A DNA stretch of 64,000 nucleotides from VRUE01 sp963840565 (GCA_963840565.1 CAWIZH010000006.1:496001-560000), one strand, 5' to 3'. Positions 8,887 through 18,175 are shown, counted from the first letter of the stretch. Notes: a model not told the origin generated them from the sequence alone. Made by a program: numbers and translations.

Positions 8887-10038
8887 ATGTCTAAGCAAAG
8901 AGCAATCGCTGCGAAAGGGCGGGCCACCGTGGCCCGCCCTTCGCTGCGTTTGCTGCTCGTGATGGCGACGTTCGCCTTCACGACTCTTGTGGCCCCCCTG
9001 GCGCATGCCGATAAACCGCGTCAGGTCGTTTTGACCGACACCAGCCCCACGTCCAAAGAAGCCTCACCGGCCAACTCGACCACGCCGCGCATCTTCGGCG
9101 ATGGCGACGGTCCAATCACCTCCGTGATTCGGTTCGGGGCCGCTGCCCGTCTTCCGATCAGGGCCGACGTCAACCCGAGCAACGAAGTCGCTATCTACAC
9201 CAACGAAATTTGCACCGGTCCCACCGTGGCGACGGGCACCCTCGGGCAACTCGAAAACCTCGGCATTGAAGTGAAAGTCGCCGCCGATTCGACCACGACC
9301 TTCTACGCCACCCAGACCGATTCCGCCGAACCCGGCAACCCATCCGATTGCTCGCTCGGGCTCACCTACTGGGAGAGCTCGACCGTGGTTACGCCTCCAA
9401 GCGAACCGCCCCCGGGCGGTGGCGAACCGTCTCCCGGTGGCGGTAAATCGCCGGCGAGTGGCGAATCACCGGCTTCTGGCAACTCCGCCGTTCCCTCCGC
9501 GCCGCACCTGCGCATGAGCCCCGGCGGGCGCGCCAACGACAATGCGCCGCTGGTGAGCGGATCGGCTCCCGGCGCCACCACGGTCAAGGTCTTCAACAAT
9601 CCCAGTTGCAACGGCATCCCCGTGGCCAAGGGCTCGGCGGATCAGCTTGCGGCCGGCCTGGCGGTGCAGGTCGCCGACAACACGACGACGAGCTTTTCTG
9701 CGACCTCAGCGGCCGGGGGCGCTCCGTCCCCCTGCTCCTCGCCTGTCACCTACAACGAGGACTCGACGGCGCCGCGCACCCAGATAACGATGGGCCCGGG
9801 CGTGAAGACACGCAAGCGCAAGGCGGTATTTCGCTTCACCGATACCACCGGCGATCCGCCGGGGACCACCTTTCTCTGCAAGGTCGATCGTCACAAGTGG
9901 GCGCAGTGCATCTCGCCGCTCAAGGTGCGCCGGCTGGGCTTGAACCGCCACATCGTGCGGGTGAAGGCAATCGATTCCGCCGGCAACGCCGAGGCGACCG
10001 GCGCCAAGCGACGCTTCAAAGTCGTTCGCGGCTTCTAG
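8887..10038 (+). CDS. Secreted protein with two Ig-like repeats and a C-terminal Cys-containing beta domain
   Basis: The 383-residue protein has a signal peptide (hydrophobic LRLLLVMATFAFTTLVAPLA, then AHAD cleavage region). Two related repeats follow (near 75-155 and 215-290), each with a TNEIC or NNPSC cysteine, a central DSTTTFYAT or NTTTSFSAT strand, and a late Cys. Between them is a Gly/Pro/Ser linker. The last 90 residues form a separate domain with FLCKVDRHKWAQC and a VKAIDSAGNAEATG end, a pattern common in secreted Thermoleophilia proteins. Start ATG 8887 has no clear ribosome site; in-frame GTG 8929 would keep the signal peptide. It lies between pilA and pilD, so a pilus-associated or surface role is likely but unproven. 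Confidence 0.75.
   Translation: MSKQRAIAAKGRATVARPSLRLLLVMATFAFTTLVAPLAHADKPRQVVLTDTSPTSKEASPANSTTPRIFGDGDGPITSVIRFGAAARLPIRADVNPSNEVAIYTNEICTGPTVATGTLGQLENLGIEVKVAADSTTTFYATQTDSAEPGNPSDCSLGLTYWESSTVVTPPSEPPPGGGEPSPGGGKSPASGESPASGNSAVPSAPHLRMSPGGRANDNAPLVSGSAPGATTVKVFNNPSCNGIPVAKGSADQLAAGLAVQVADNTTTSFSATSAAGGAPSPCSSPVTYNEDSTAPRTQITMGPGVKTRKRKAVFRFTDTTGDPPGTTFLCKVDRHKWAQCISPLKVRRLGLNRHIVRVKAIDSAGNAEATGAKRRFKVVRGF
8911..8945 (+). terminator. Strong hairpin after pilA, inside the start of the next gene
   Basis: A near-perfect inverted repeat centred at 8927 pairs AAGGGCGGGCCAC with GTGGCCCGCCCTT, extended by GCGA/TCGC with one bulge. No U-run follows, as is common for high-GC terminators. It overlaps codons of the secreted protein that starts at 8887 or 8929. 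Confidence 0.55.
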
Positions 10039-10089
10039 CCGCGGGAGACATCTGAGCCGGCCGCCGGCTCGGATAGAACTCCTGCCCCG

Positions 10090-10836
10090 ATGGTTGGTGC
10101 CGTTCTAATTGTGTTCCTGGCAGGCCTCGCCGCCGGCAGCTTCGCGACCGCGGTTGCGCATCGAGTGCCCCGGGGGATACCGATCGCCGCCGCCCGCTCG
10201 CGTTGCCCCGCTTGCGATGCCCGGATCGCCGCTTACGACAACATGCCGCTGTTCTCTTGGCTGCTGCTGCGGGGCAGGGCTCGGTGCTGCGGGGCAGCGA
10301 TCTCGCCGCGCTATCCGCTGACCGAGCTGAGCGTGGGGCTGCTCTTCGTCGCCACGCTGCTCGTCTATCGCCATGATCCGGCCGAAGCCGCGATCGGGCT
10401 GGTCTTCGTCACCGTGCTGGCGATCGTGACGCTGACCGACCTCGAGCGGCGGATCATCCCCAACAAGGTCCTGATCGCCGGGGCAGTGCTCTGCCTGGCG
10501 ATCGCGGTCCCCACCGACCCGGCAGGCCTTCCCGAGCGGGCGATCGCCGCGGCGGGGGCGGGCGGGCTGCTCTTCCTCGTCGTCCTCGCCTATCCGGCCG
10601 GGATGGGCCTCGGCGACGTCAAGCTGGCCGCGACGATGGGCCTCTTCCTCGGCCGCGCCATCGCCCCGGCGATCCTCGTCGCCCTCCTGGCCGGCAGCGT
10701 CGTCGGCCTGGTCCTGATTGCCCGCCATGGCGCCCGGGCCCGCAAGATGGCGATTCCCTTCGGCCCGTTCCTCGCCCTCGGTGGGGTGGTCGGGTTGCTG
10801 GTCGGCGACCAGCTGATCGATCTCTACTTGGGCTGA
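10090..10836 (+). CDS. pilD: PilD, prepilin peptidase / N-methyltransferase
   Basis: PilD (248 residues) cleaves prepilin leaders and methylates the new N terminus in the membrane. The aspartate pair is visible in TDLERRIIPN and GMGLGDVKL (GxGD motif). Several membrane helices follow the cytoplasmic loop. The first zinc pair CPAC is intact, but the second reads RARCCGAAIS instead of the usual CxxC, so one cysteine is displaced. It should process PilA and the minor pilins of this locus. Its stop lies 10 nt from the stop of the convergent pilus gene. Confidence 0.93.
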   Translation: MVGAVLIVFLAGLAAGSFATAVAHRVPRGIPIAAARSRCPACDARIAAYDNMPLFSWLLLRGRARCCGAAISPRYPLTELSVGLLFVATLLVYRHDPAEAAIGLVFVTVLAIVTLTDLERRIIPNKVLIAGAVLCLAIAVPTDPAGLPERAIAAAGAGGLLFLVVLAYPAGMGLGDVKLAATMGLFLGRAIAPAILVALLAGSVVGLVLIARHGARARKMAIPFGPFLALGGVVGLLVGDQLIDLYLG

Positions 10837-10846
10837 GCCGCGCGAC

Positions 10847-11779
10847 TTAGCCGGCTGATTGCTGTTGCTTGTGGCGGCTGTTCTTCTTCGCTCCACCGAT
10901 AGGGGCCTTGTTGAGCTTCTCGGTGGTGAGGAGCCGGAGCTTCAACAGCTCAATGCGAAAGGTGCGCTGCTGGGGGCCGTAGACGATGGTCTCGGGGATG
11001 CCCTGTTCGAGGGAAAGGAGTTGACAGTGTTCAGAGCCGACGACGCAGGCTCCGTCGCCGAAGAGGCCGGTGACCTTGTCAGAGACCAGCATCAGGATCT
11101 TCTTCTGATCCTTGCTGACGCTCATGAAGGTCAGCGCCGGCTCCTTGCGGCTGGGCAGCATCGTCAGCTCGGGCAGATTGCGGCGGACCGACGGCTTGGC
11201 TTGACTGGTGGAGGCGCCGGATGAGACGGGTACGACGCGGACGTCGATCGCGAATGAGTAATAGCGAAGTTGCTGGGGGTCGGAAGGTTCGCCGCTGCCG
11301 TGGCTCGGTTCCGGGGCGTTCGTTGTTTCCGTTGGGGCGGAGGTCGATTCGCCGCCGCTTGGTTCGACATTCACCGTGGTGCTTTCGAAGCCGCTCGGCC
11401 CGGTGCTTTCGCTTGTCGCAACGCTCTTCGTTGCGCCTTCGCCTTCTTCGCTCGAGTACTGCTGCACGAAGGGGTCATGCGGGGTGCCGTTGCCGAGGCG
11501 GTGGCGGTAGTCGCGCAGTCCCGGGGCCGCTTTGGCGACAACGAGCGTCGAGGACTGCGTGGCGACCGTGCTGGGGGTGGCGACGGCGGTTTCGGGTTCA
11601 GCCGAGTCAGACCCTGCGGACCCGCCCAGCGCGATCGGCAGGGCGACGATTGCGACGAGGAGGATTGCGACCAGGGGCAGCAGGTGGCGCTCGCGCAGGT
11701 CGTAGTAGATGTCGAGGAGGAAGTCCGGGACCTTGACGTCCGGCAGTTTCAACTCCGGGCCTTTTTTAAGCATGTTCAT
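10847..11779 (-). CDS. Pilus assembly protein in the PilP position, single membrane anchor
   Basis: The 310-residue protein has a cytoplasmic head, one membrane segment (HLLPLVAILLVAIVALPIAL, near residues 33-53), a Ser/Thr/Glu-rich low-complexity stalk (about 60-170) and a C-terminal beta-rich domain with one cysteine pair (ACVVGSEHC). Its ATG overlaps the pilO stop (ATGA), so it is the last gene of the pilM-N-O operon, the position occupied by pilP in Gram-negative loci. It has no lipobox, so homology to PilP is by position only. Confidence 0.7.
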   Translation of the reverse strand: MNMLKKGPELKLPDVKVPDFLLDIYYDLRERHLLPLVAILLVAIVALPIALGGSAGSDSAEPETAVATPSTVATQSSTLVVAKAAPGLRDYRHRLGNGTPHDPFVQQYSSEEGEGATKSVATSESTGPSGFESTTVNVEPSGGESTSAPTETTNAPEPSHGSGEPSDPQQLRYYSFAIDVRVVPVSSGASTSQAKPSVRRNLPELTMLPSRKEPALTFMSVSKDQKKILMLVSDKVTGLFGDGACVVGSEHCQLLSLEQGIPETIVYGPQQRTFRIELLKLRLLTTEKLNKAPIGGAKKNSRHKQQQSAG

Positions 11780-12632
11780 TGTGCTTCTTCCGCTGGGGCC
11801 GGTTCAGGCGTAGGTGTTTCGGTGGGCGTAGATTCGGTCGCTGCAGTGCTGGCCCCCGCAGGGGTCGTGATCGCGGGCGCGGTAGAGGTGGCGCCGGCGG
11901 TGACCCCTTGTTCCGCTGGGGTGAGGTAGGTGGTCACTGAAAAGGTTGCGTTGAGGTGTGGGAAGCCACCTTCGCCGTCAGCGCTGAGAGCAAAGGCGTT
12001 GAGTGTGACCAAACGTCCGTCGACGGCTACCTGTGACTCCGTCGGTATGGACGAGGGAGTCGATCCCCTTGATGAAGTCGGCGATCTGGAAGAAGTTGCC
12101 GCTGAAGGTGAGGCTGTAAGGCATCACGTCAAGGCCGGCCGGCCCTATCGATGCCCCCAGTGGGAGGAGGGATGCGGCGGCCTCGGTTGGAGGAACCGTG
12201 GCAGCGGCGGGCACGGCGCTGGCAGAGCTTTCCGCTGGCGCCGGCGGTGGAGTTTCCGGCGCCGGCGTAGTTGTGGAGGTCGATTCGGTTTCGGTTTCAC
12301 CGTCCGAGGACAGCTGGAGGCCATCGAATTTGACCTTCGATGCTGCGGCAACGTGGTTCAGTTCGACGAGCAGGGACGAGGTTTCGTCGTCGGCGGGGAC
12401 GGCTTGGCCAAGGGTCACCAACTGCCGGTAATCGGCCGGGAACTCACGCCGCGCGGCGACTGCTTCCGCGACTTTGCTTTGGGCTTCGGTCAGGGAGACC
12501 TGCAGCTGTTCGGCTTGGCCGGCGAGTTCGTCTGCTTGTTCGCGCTTTGGGCCCAGCGCGAACATCCAGAAGGCGATCGCGAGTGCCGCTATGGCGAGAA
12601 TCGAGAAGACGAGTCGGTTGGAAGCGCTTCAT
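11776..12632 (-). pseudogene. pilO: PilO-like pilus alignment protein (two frame breaks)
   Basis: PilO dimerises with PilN in the periplasmic-side alignment complex. The reconstructed 284-residue protein begins MKRFQPTR, continues as FSILAIAALAIAFWMFALGP (membrane anchor), then a coiled coil (QADELAGQAEQLQVSLTEAQ) and a PilO-type domain with LTFSGNFFQIADFIKGIDSL. It ends in a Pro/Thr/Glu-rich tail. Frame breaks, each equal to one extra base, lie near 12610 (after the CGT of residue 8) and near 12031. The start overlaps the pilN stop and the stop overlaps the next gene, so operon structure is preserved despite the breaks. Confidence 0.85.
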
Positions 12633-13323
12633 CTCAGCCTTCCGGCCCTTCGGCGCGACGCTTCATTCCAGGTCGGAACAGGTGCTGCGTCGAAGGCGAC
12701 GACCATCTGGAACTGGGCGATGAAGTTGCGGGTCTGGCAGCTCGCCGTAGACCCCGATTCCCCGGCTCCTCCGGCAAGTCCCGAGGACTGCACGCCCACG
12801 CGTGTGACTCCGTCGATGTCCTTGAGCGCCTGCACGAATCCGGCGACAGCGTCTTGGCTACTGGCGCAGCCGACCAACTCCAGCGCCGGGCCGGGGATCC
12901 CGCTCGCTAAGGGCAACACCAGCATCGCCTTCAGAGGACGCCGCCGGGCTCGAACTTGCGCTCAGGGTGGTGAGCCAGACGTCACCAGGAAGAACCAGGG
13001 CCAGTTCGCGCATCACTCTCTCCCAGTCGAAGCGGCTGTCGGCGAGGCTGGTCACGGTCGCCACTCGCTGCTCGTGCAACGAGTGGAATTGGGTGAATGA
13101 GGCGAGGGCCTGAGCGCGCGATTCGACCGACGCCTTTTGCTCTTCGAGCGTGGCGATTTCCGCCTTGCTGTCGGAGATCTGGTTATTGGTTACAGCCAGG
13201 ACCGTGACGCCAAGCAGGGCGATCGACGAGGGCGCCGACGACGATGTAGGCAAGCGGCCCGCCGCGCATCGGCTTGCGCTCGCCGATGCGGTCTTCGGGT
13301 GGGATCAGGTTGACGGGACGCAT
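12629..13323 (-). pseudogene. pilN: PilN-like pilus assembly protein (two frame breaks)
   Basis: PilN is a bitopic protein whose short cytoplasmic N terminus binds PilM. The conserved N-terminal motif is present: MRPVNLIPPEDRIGERKP. A membrane helix follows (LAYIVVGALV, then IALLGVTVLAVTNN), then a coiled coil (DSKAEIATLEEQKASVESRA) and the PilN domain (DWERVMRELALVLPGDVWL). Two breaks, each equal to one extra base, lie near 13226 in the membrane helix and between about 12905 and 12950. Reconstructed length is 230 residues. The ATG is 3 nt after the pilM stop. Confidence 0.88.
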
Positions 13324-13325
13324 CG

Positions 13326-14423
13326 CTAACGCTCCAGGGCGAGTCCGAAGGGAAGGGTGAGGCGGGCGGCCGACGTCGGGTCGAGCTCCGCGAGTGCTTC
13401 CGGCCGGCCGGCCGTGATCGGCAGGCCGAGCTCGGGTTCCATCCGGCCCGCAAGCCCAGCGATCACACTGCCGGGCCCGCAGAGGACGATTCGCTCGACC
13501 GGGACCGCGGCCTCCTGCGCCCCGTAGAAGTCAAGCGAGAGCCGCAGCTCATCGAGCAGCGCCGAGGCGCCGTGCTCGAGTGCGGTGCGCGCCTTCAGCA
13601 CGGTGTCCGGGTCGCCCTCGATCTCCTCTTGGGAGCGATCGAGCCCGACGTGCTCGAGCCACATGCGCGCGTGCTCGGGGGAAAGGCCGGTTGTAGATCC
13701 GAGGCTGGCGGCGATGTCCTCGAAGCCGACGGGGGAGACGCGGGTGAAGAGGCACGAGCGACCTTTGGCGATGGCCAGGTTGGTGACGTCGCCGACGTTG
13801 CAGTAGAGGACGGCAGAGGTGGGAGGTTGGGTTGCGTCTTCGCCTTCGATCGCAGGGCCGGAGGCCAGCTCGCCAAGGGCACGGATCATGCCGAAGGCGG
13901 AAAGGTCCACCCCGACCGGTTCCAGGCCGGCGTCGCGCAAGGGCTTGAGCGAGGCCGAGATCATGTCGCGGCGGGCGGCAACGACGATCACGTCGATCTG
14001 TGGAGCCATGCCGTCCACGGCGCCAATTCCTCCAACCACGCGGTGATCGATAACCGCCTGGTCCAGCGGCATCGCGATCTGCTCCTGGGCCGCAAAGCGC
14101 ACGGCCACCTCGAGCTCCTTTGGGTCGTCGATTGCCGGTAGTCGCAGGGTCCTGACGACGACGCGCTGGTTGGCAATGCCGAGCCGCACCTTGCGTGAGA
14201 GCTTGTGCTCGGCGAAGAGCGTGCGCAGCGCCTCGGTGACCGTGGCGGGATCGGTGACCTCACCATCGTGAAAGGCCCCAGCGGGAAGGGCTTGCACCGC
14301 CGTCGCGGTGACGCGGGCGGTGCCGTTGGCACGCACCTCGGTCGCGCCGATGCTGCCGGCCTCGATCTCGAGGCCGACCAGAGCAGCGTCCTTCTTGATG
14401 TTCTTCTTCAGCAGGGAGTTCAT
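13326..14423 (-). CDS. pilM: PilM, actin-like cytoplasmic pilus assembly ATPase
   Basis: PilM (365 residues) is the actin-fold cytoplasmic ring protein that docks on the PilN N terminus. The sequence opens MNSLLKKNIKKDAALVGLEI and shows phosphate-binding strands typical of PilM/FtsA (VGLEIEAGSIGATEV, later IVLCGPGSVIAGLAGRME). The frame is intact. It heads pilM-N-O-(P), transcribed leftward. A 100-nt gap separates it from the minor pilin gene upstream, so it may have its own promoter. Confidence 0.92.
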   Translation of the reverse strand: MNSLLKKNIKKDAALVGLEIEAGSIGATEVRANGTARVTATAVQALPAGAFHDGEVTDPATVTEALRTLFAEHKLSRKVRLGIANQRVVVRTLRLPAIDDPKELEVAVRFAAQEQIAMPLDQAVIDHRVVGGIGAVDGMAPQIDVIVVAARRDMISASLKPLRDAGLEPVGVDLSAFGMIRALGELASGPAIEGEDATQPPTSAVLYCNVGDVTNLAIAKGRSCLFTRVSPVGFEDIAASLGSTTGLSPEHARMWLEHVGLDRSQEEIEGDPDTVLKARTALEHGASALLDELRLSLDFYGAQEAAVPVERIVLCGPGSVIAGLAGRMEPELGLPITAGRPEALAELDPTSAARLTLPFGLALER

Positions 14424-14523
14424 TTCAAGGGGCGAGGCCGAGGCCCCGCCGTTGTTAGTCCATCGACCATCCGGCCACGGAACCTTTGCCCTGGGGCTAC
14501 CTAGAATTAGGAAAAAATGACGG

Positions 14524-16128
14524 TTAGCCGACCGTCTCCCGCCCGATCACCCAATCCGCTTGGACCGGCTGGATGAAGCTCGGGGGGGCGATCGTGTGCA
14601 GCCGATCGTCGTAGTTGTAGTTCTTGATGTAGCCCGTGCCGCTGGTGGTGCCGACGGCGCCGCGGTACTTCTGCGAGATGGCTCCGTGGACGGTGAGTTC
14701 CCCCAGCGATTCACCGCAGTCGTAGTTATCGACGATGAAGGAGTGTTCGATTGCCAGGATCGCCGCGTCGATCGTGATGTTTTTAGGCGTGCTGGGGGAG
14801 TTTTTGCATTCCGTCTTTTCGGGTTCGGTTTTGGTCGCCGGGACCACGGCCAGGGGGTGGTAGACGCGGATGAAGTTGTTGGCGATCAGGCCGAGGATGC
14901 CTTCTTCGCTGTTCTTGATCACGTTTCCGTTGATGATGATGTCGTTTGCCGCGGCGATCGTCAGCTGCCCCGTGTAGGTGCCCTGGATGTAGACGTTCCC
15001 GCATTCCGACGATCCCGTTGGATAGATCAGTTCGAAGGGCGTGTAGGCGTTGGAGCAGACGCCGCTTTCGACGTAGATGACGCCGTTCGACGGAATCGGG
15101 CCGGAGTAGAGGACTTTCCCTTCTTCGTTGCAGGAATTGCCGCTGTTGACGACCATCGAAGCTCCGCTCAGGCAGATGCGAACCTGGCCTTTGTACCTGA
15201 ATGCTGGTTCGGCAACCGTGGCGAGCGCCGAGTTGGTGGAGGGAGGCACGAGGACCGGTGAGTTCGTCCTATAGGTGCCGACGAAATTTGGTTTGCCGCT
15301 ACAGCTCGACCCGGAGTGGAGGCTTTTGGTGTTGGTCGAAAACCAGCCGGGCAATCCGGAGCTGACCTCGACCGCGTCACTTGCGTTGCGCCCGAAGGTC
15401 GGGTTGTTGCAGACGACGATGGCGTCGTTCGTGTGCAGGGGCCCGTTGATTTTGTCCCCTTCGACGAAGGAGATCACCTTGCAGTACACGCCCGAGCCGG
15501 ACACGACTTCGGCTTCGGTGCGGCCCGCCGCGATCGTTTTGGCGCACTGTTTGTAGGCGCCTTCGATCAGGCTTTTGCTTCCGTAGGTAACGGGGTCCGA
15601 TGTCTCCAGCTGGGTGAAGTAGACGTAGTCGAGGAAGCTGGCCGGCTTGAAGGTGGCCATGATCGAGACTTGGGAGGTGCCGGAATAGCCGGTCGAGCGG
15701 ATTCGGAAGGTTCCCTTTGATGTGCCGAGGGACTCGAGCATGCTTTTGGTCGCGGTGACGATGTTGGTCGGGTCGCACGTTTTTTGCCCGGTCGCGGGGA
15801 TCAGTTCGATCGCGTAGCTGGTGCCTGTTTCGCCCGGCACGGGGCGTTTGTTTGCGGTCGAGCCGATCTGGTTAACCGCATTCGGGATCGGCACTTTGGT
15901 GCATTCCGCCCAGTAGCCATTGTTGATGTGGAGGTGGTAGGCGTATTCGTCGATGCCTGCCTTGGCGGCCTCATATGCTTTGTTCTGGCCGGATCCGCGC
16001 GCGGATATATGGCTATCTCCGCTGACGGCGGTGACGCCGACGAGGACCAGCACCGCGATCAGCGAGAGGCCGATCATCGTCACGATCATCGTGAACCCGT
16101 CTTCGTTTCTGTGCTCGTTCATTGGCAT
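14524..16128 (-). CDS. PilX-like minor pilin / pilus assembly protein
   Basis: The 534-residue protein starts MPMNEHRNEDG followed by FTMIVTMIGLSLIAVLVLVG, a prepilin-like leader and N-terminal helix, but mature position 5 is Val rather than Glu. That is typical of PilX/PilK-type pilins. The remaining part is Cys-rich (several CNN, CSG, CNE and DCGE motifs) and beta-rich, much larger than a standard pilin. The start overlaps the PilW-like gene by 10 nt. It probably sits in the priming tip of the pilus; a ligand-binding role is possible from its size. Confidence 0.75.
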   Translation of the reverse strand: MPMNEHRNEDGFTMIVTMIGLSLIAVLVLVGVTAVSGDSHISARGSGQNKAYEAAKAGIDEYAYHLHINNGYWAECTKVPIPNAVNQIGSTANKRPVPGETGTSYAIELIPATGQKTCDPTNIVTATKSMLESLGTSKGTFRIRSTGYSGTSQVSIMATFKPASFLDYVYFTQLETSDPVTYGSKSLIEGAYKQCAKTIAAGRTEAEVVSGSGVYCKVISFVEGDKINGPLHTNDAIVVCNNPTFGRNASDAVEVSSGLPGWFSTNTKSLHSGSSCSGKPNFVGTYRTNSPVLVPPSTNSALATVAEPAFRYKGQVRICLSGASMVVNSGNSCNEEGKVLYSGPIPSNGVIYVESGVCSNAYTPFELIYPTGSSECGNVYIQGTYTGQLTIAAANDIIINGNVIKNSEEGILGLIANNFIRVYHPLAVVPATKTEPEKTECKNSPSTPKNITIDAAILAIEHSFIVDNYDCGESLGELTVHGAISQKYRGAVGTTSGTGYIKNYNYDDRLHTIAPPSFIQPVQADWVIGRETVG

Positions 16129-16835
16129 GGCAGGCTTTCCGCTAGTTCGTTGAAGGAGGGTGGGGTGAGGCGCAGTACGGCGCTGTTCTGGACGCCGGCG
16201 GCCGCGTTTTTTTCCGTCGTAGGAGCACTGCTTGGGGCGGCATTGAGCGCGACCTTGACCTCAACCGCGTGTTCTGCGTTGGTCGCGCTGAGTTCGGGTT
16301 CGGTCGGAAGCGCGGTTGCCGAGAGCTGCCCATTCGCGTAGGCGTAGTAGCTGAAGATCCAGATGTTGGGCGGAATCGGGCTGATGCCGGTTGCAAGTTG
16401 CCGGGTCCCGGGTGGAATTGCCGTTTTCGAAAACCCCCACGGTTGGGTTTCGGTCGTCGCGGCGAAGTCGGTCTGCGAGAGCACCCCGCCACTGAGGCTG
16501 ATCACACTGCGAATCGGTTTCGGGCTGAGCTGGGTGCCTTCCGCCGGGGCGGCATGAACCAAGATGAGCGTCGTGCCGGTACTTCCTTTCTGCACCGGCG
16601 CCATCTTCGGCGCGACGCAAGCCGAGTGAAGCTCGGACATGAGTTTTTCGAGGGTCAACTGCGCGTTCTGCGTCGCGTGGACGCGAGCGCTGACCCTGGT
16701 GCTTGCATGCAGTGAGACCAGGATCACCATCGAAAGGGCGGAGAGGACCACCATCCCAGCGGCCGTTGCCACCATCAGCTCGACAAGCGTGGTGCCGCTC
16801 TCATCGCGGATCGAACCGAGGCGCTTGGTCAACAT
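16119..16835 (-). CDS. PilW-like minor prepilin
   Basis: The start is set at ATG 16835, giving 238 residues: leader MLTKRLGSIRDESG, then TTLVELMVATAAGMVVLSAL with Glu at mature position 5. The frame extends to 17000, but that part overlaps the upstream gene and is not pilin-like. The globular region has a beta-rich pattern without a clear motif. It overlaps the genes on both sides by a few bases, so minor pilins V, W and X are translated as a coupled set. Confidence 0.8.
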   Translation of the reverse strand: MLTKRLGSIRDESGTTLVELMVATAAGMVVLSALSMVILVSLHASTRVSARVHATQNAQLTLEKLMSELHSACVAPKMAPVQKGSTGTTLILVHAAPAEGTQLSPKPIRSVISLSGGVLSQTDFAATTETQPWGFSKTAIPPGTRQLATGISPIPPNIWIFSYYAYANGQLSATALPTEPELSATNAEHAVEVKVALNAAPSSAPTTEKNAAAGVQNSAVLRLTPPSFNELAESLPCQ

Positions 16836-18175
16836 ACCTTGGTGCTCCCGCTTTCGGAGCCGGTGCCCGAAAGATCGAGGTTGAGGGTGGTACCGCTGGT
16901 CAGGTTCTGGACGACAGTAGATCCGGATTTGATCCGGCGCTGGGTTTCGGTTTTCCCTTCTGGGATTTTGGCCGAGGCGCAGACTTCGTAGGTCCCCCAT
17001 GGCAGGCCGGGATCAGGCAGCACGCCGCCTGCGATGGTCGTGTAAATGCGTGAGAACGAGCAGGTACCGGTGATTTTGACCGTGGCCCCGGAAACTGTGC
17101 TGGTGCCGCTTTTGACCGTCAGGTTGAGCGCGGGTAGTTGGATTTCGGGGATCGGCGGAAGTGAGCCCGCGCCAGGCTGGACGTAGACGCCAACCGTCGC
17201 CGCCGCGCCGGGCGCTTCTTTTTCGCTTTTGGGATTGGGGTCGTTGCTCGTGCACGACCCGGCATAGGCGGCGTAGGGTTCTTTGGAGGGGAACAGTTCT
17301 TTCACTTTGACGATCGGTTCGACCAATTTTCCGGGGGTGCTGAAGGCAGTCACCGTTTTCATGCTGATCGGGTGGTAGGCCATGATCGAGTTGGCGCTGG
17401 AGGCTTTGAATTCCGTGCTGCTGCCGACGCGATACTTGAATTTGACTTCGAGCGTTCCCGGGTTGTCGTATTCCAGTCCAATCGGCAGGGTGTTGTTGGC
17501 GAGCACGCCGACGGTTTGCGATTTCGGCACTTCGCCGAACTTGTCGACGAGACCCGGTGCTGATGGGGTCAGCGTGTAGTTGCCTTCGGGCAGGTCGGCG
17601 AAGTTGGCGCAGCCGGTGGCATCGGTGGTGCCGCTGAAGGTGGCCGGGCCTTTGCCCGAGACTCCGACGCCGGCGAGCGGCCCTCCTTTGGCATTGGTTG
17701 CCTTGATCGAGAGGGAGCCATGGGTGGAGTCGAGCGAGCCGCTCGACGGCGAGACGATGCTCTGAATCACCACCGGTTTGCGCCCCGTCGTACTCGGCCA
17801 GCTCACCGTCGAGGTGATCTGCACGTAGTCGGATGAGTTTTCCCCGGCTACGCAGGAGGCGGTGCCGCTTTTGTTGTTGACGAAGATTCCGCTCGAGGCG
17901 ATGGTGAAGGCCGTGCCGTCCAATTTGATTTCCTGGGGTTTGCTCGGCAGCCGGCTGAGGTTGGCGAGGCGCATCTCCCGCAGGCGCGCCTGGTCTTCCT
18001 GGGCGAGGGCGTAGGCCTCGGAGTGATGGCGCTGGTCGCCTGCAGAGCGGGCGCTTGCCTGTAGGAGGTTGAGGACGGCGCCGGCGACGATCGCGAGGAT
18101 GAGCGCACTGACGAGTATCTCGATCAGCACGAATCCCTCTTCGGCAGGCGGGGTTCTCCGCCCGGTTGGCGTCAT
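16829..18175 (-). CDS. PilV-like minor prepilin with a carboxypeptidase-regulatory-like domain
   Basis: The start at ATG 18175 has a ribosome site (GGAGAGG) just upstream. The 448-residue product has leader MTPTGRRTPPAEEG and then FVLIEILVSALILAIVAGAV with Glu at mature position 5. Near residues 150-205 a Cna-B/carboxypeptidase-regulatory-like fold is visible (GPLAGVGVSGKGPATFSGTT, then FADLPEGNYTL). A second beta-sandwich-like stretch with SGATVKITGTC follows. It heads the leftward minor pilin operon. The added domains make it far larger than a typical minor pilin and may face the outside at the pilus tip. Confidence 0.78.
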   Translation of the reverse strand: MTPTGRRTPPAEEGFVLIEILVSALILAIVAGAVLNLLQASARSAGDQRHHSEAYALAQEDQARLREMRLANLSRLPSKPQEIKLDGTAFTIASSGIFVNNKSGTASCVAGENSSDYVQITSTVSWPSTTGRKPVVIQSIVSPSSGSLDSTHGSLSIKATNAKGGPLAGVGVSGKGPATFSGTTDATGCANFADLPEGNYTLTPSAPGLVDKFGEVPKSQTVGVLANNTLPIGLEYDNPGTLEVKFKYRVGSSTEFKASSANSIMAYHPISMKTVTAFSTPGKLVEPIVKVKELFPSKEPYAAYAGSCTSNDPNPKSEKEAPGAAATVGVYVQPGAGSLPPIPEIQLPALNLTVKSGTSTVSGATVKITGTCSFSRIYTTIAGGVLPDPGLPWGTYEVCASAKIPEGKTETQRRIKSGSTVVQNLTSGTTLNLDLSGTGSESGSTKVC

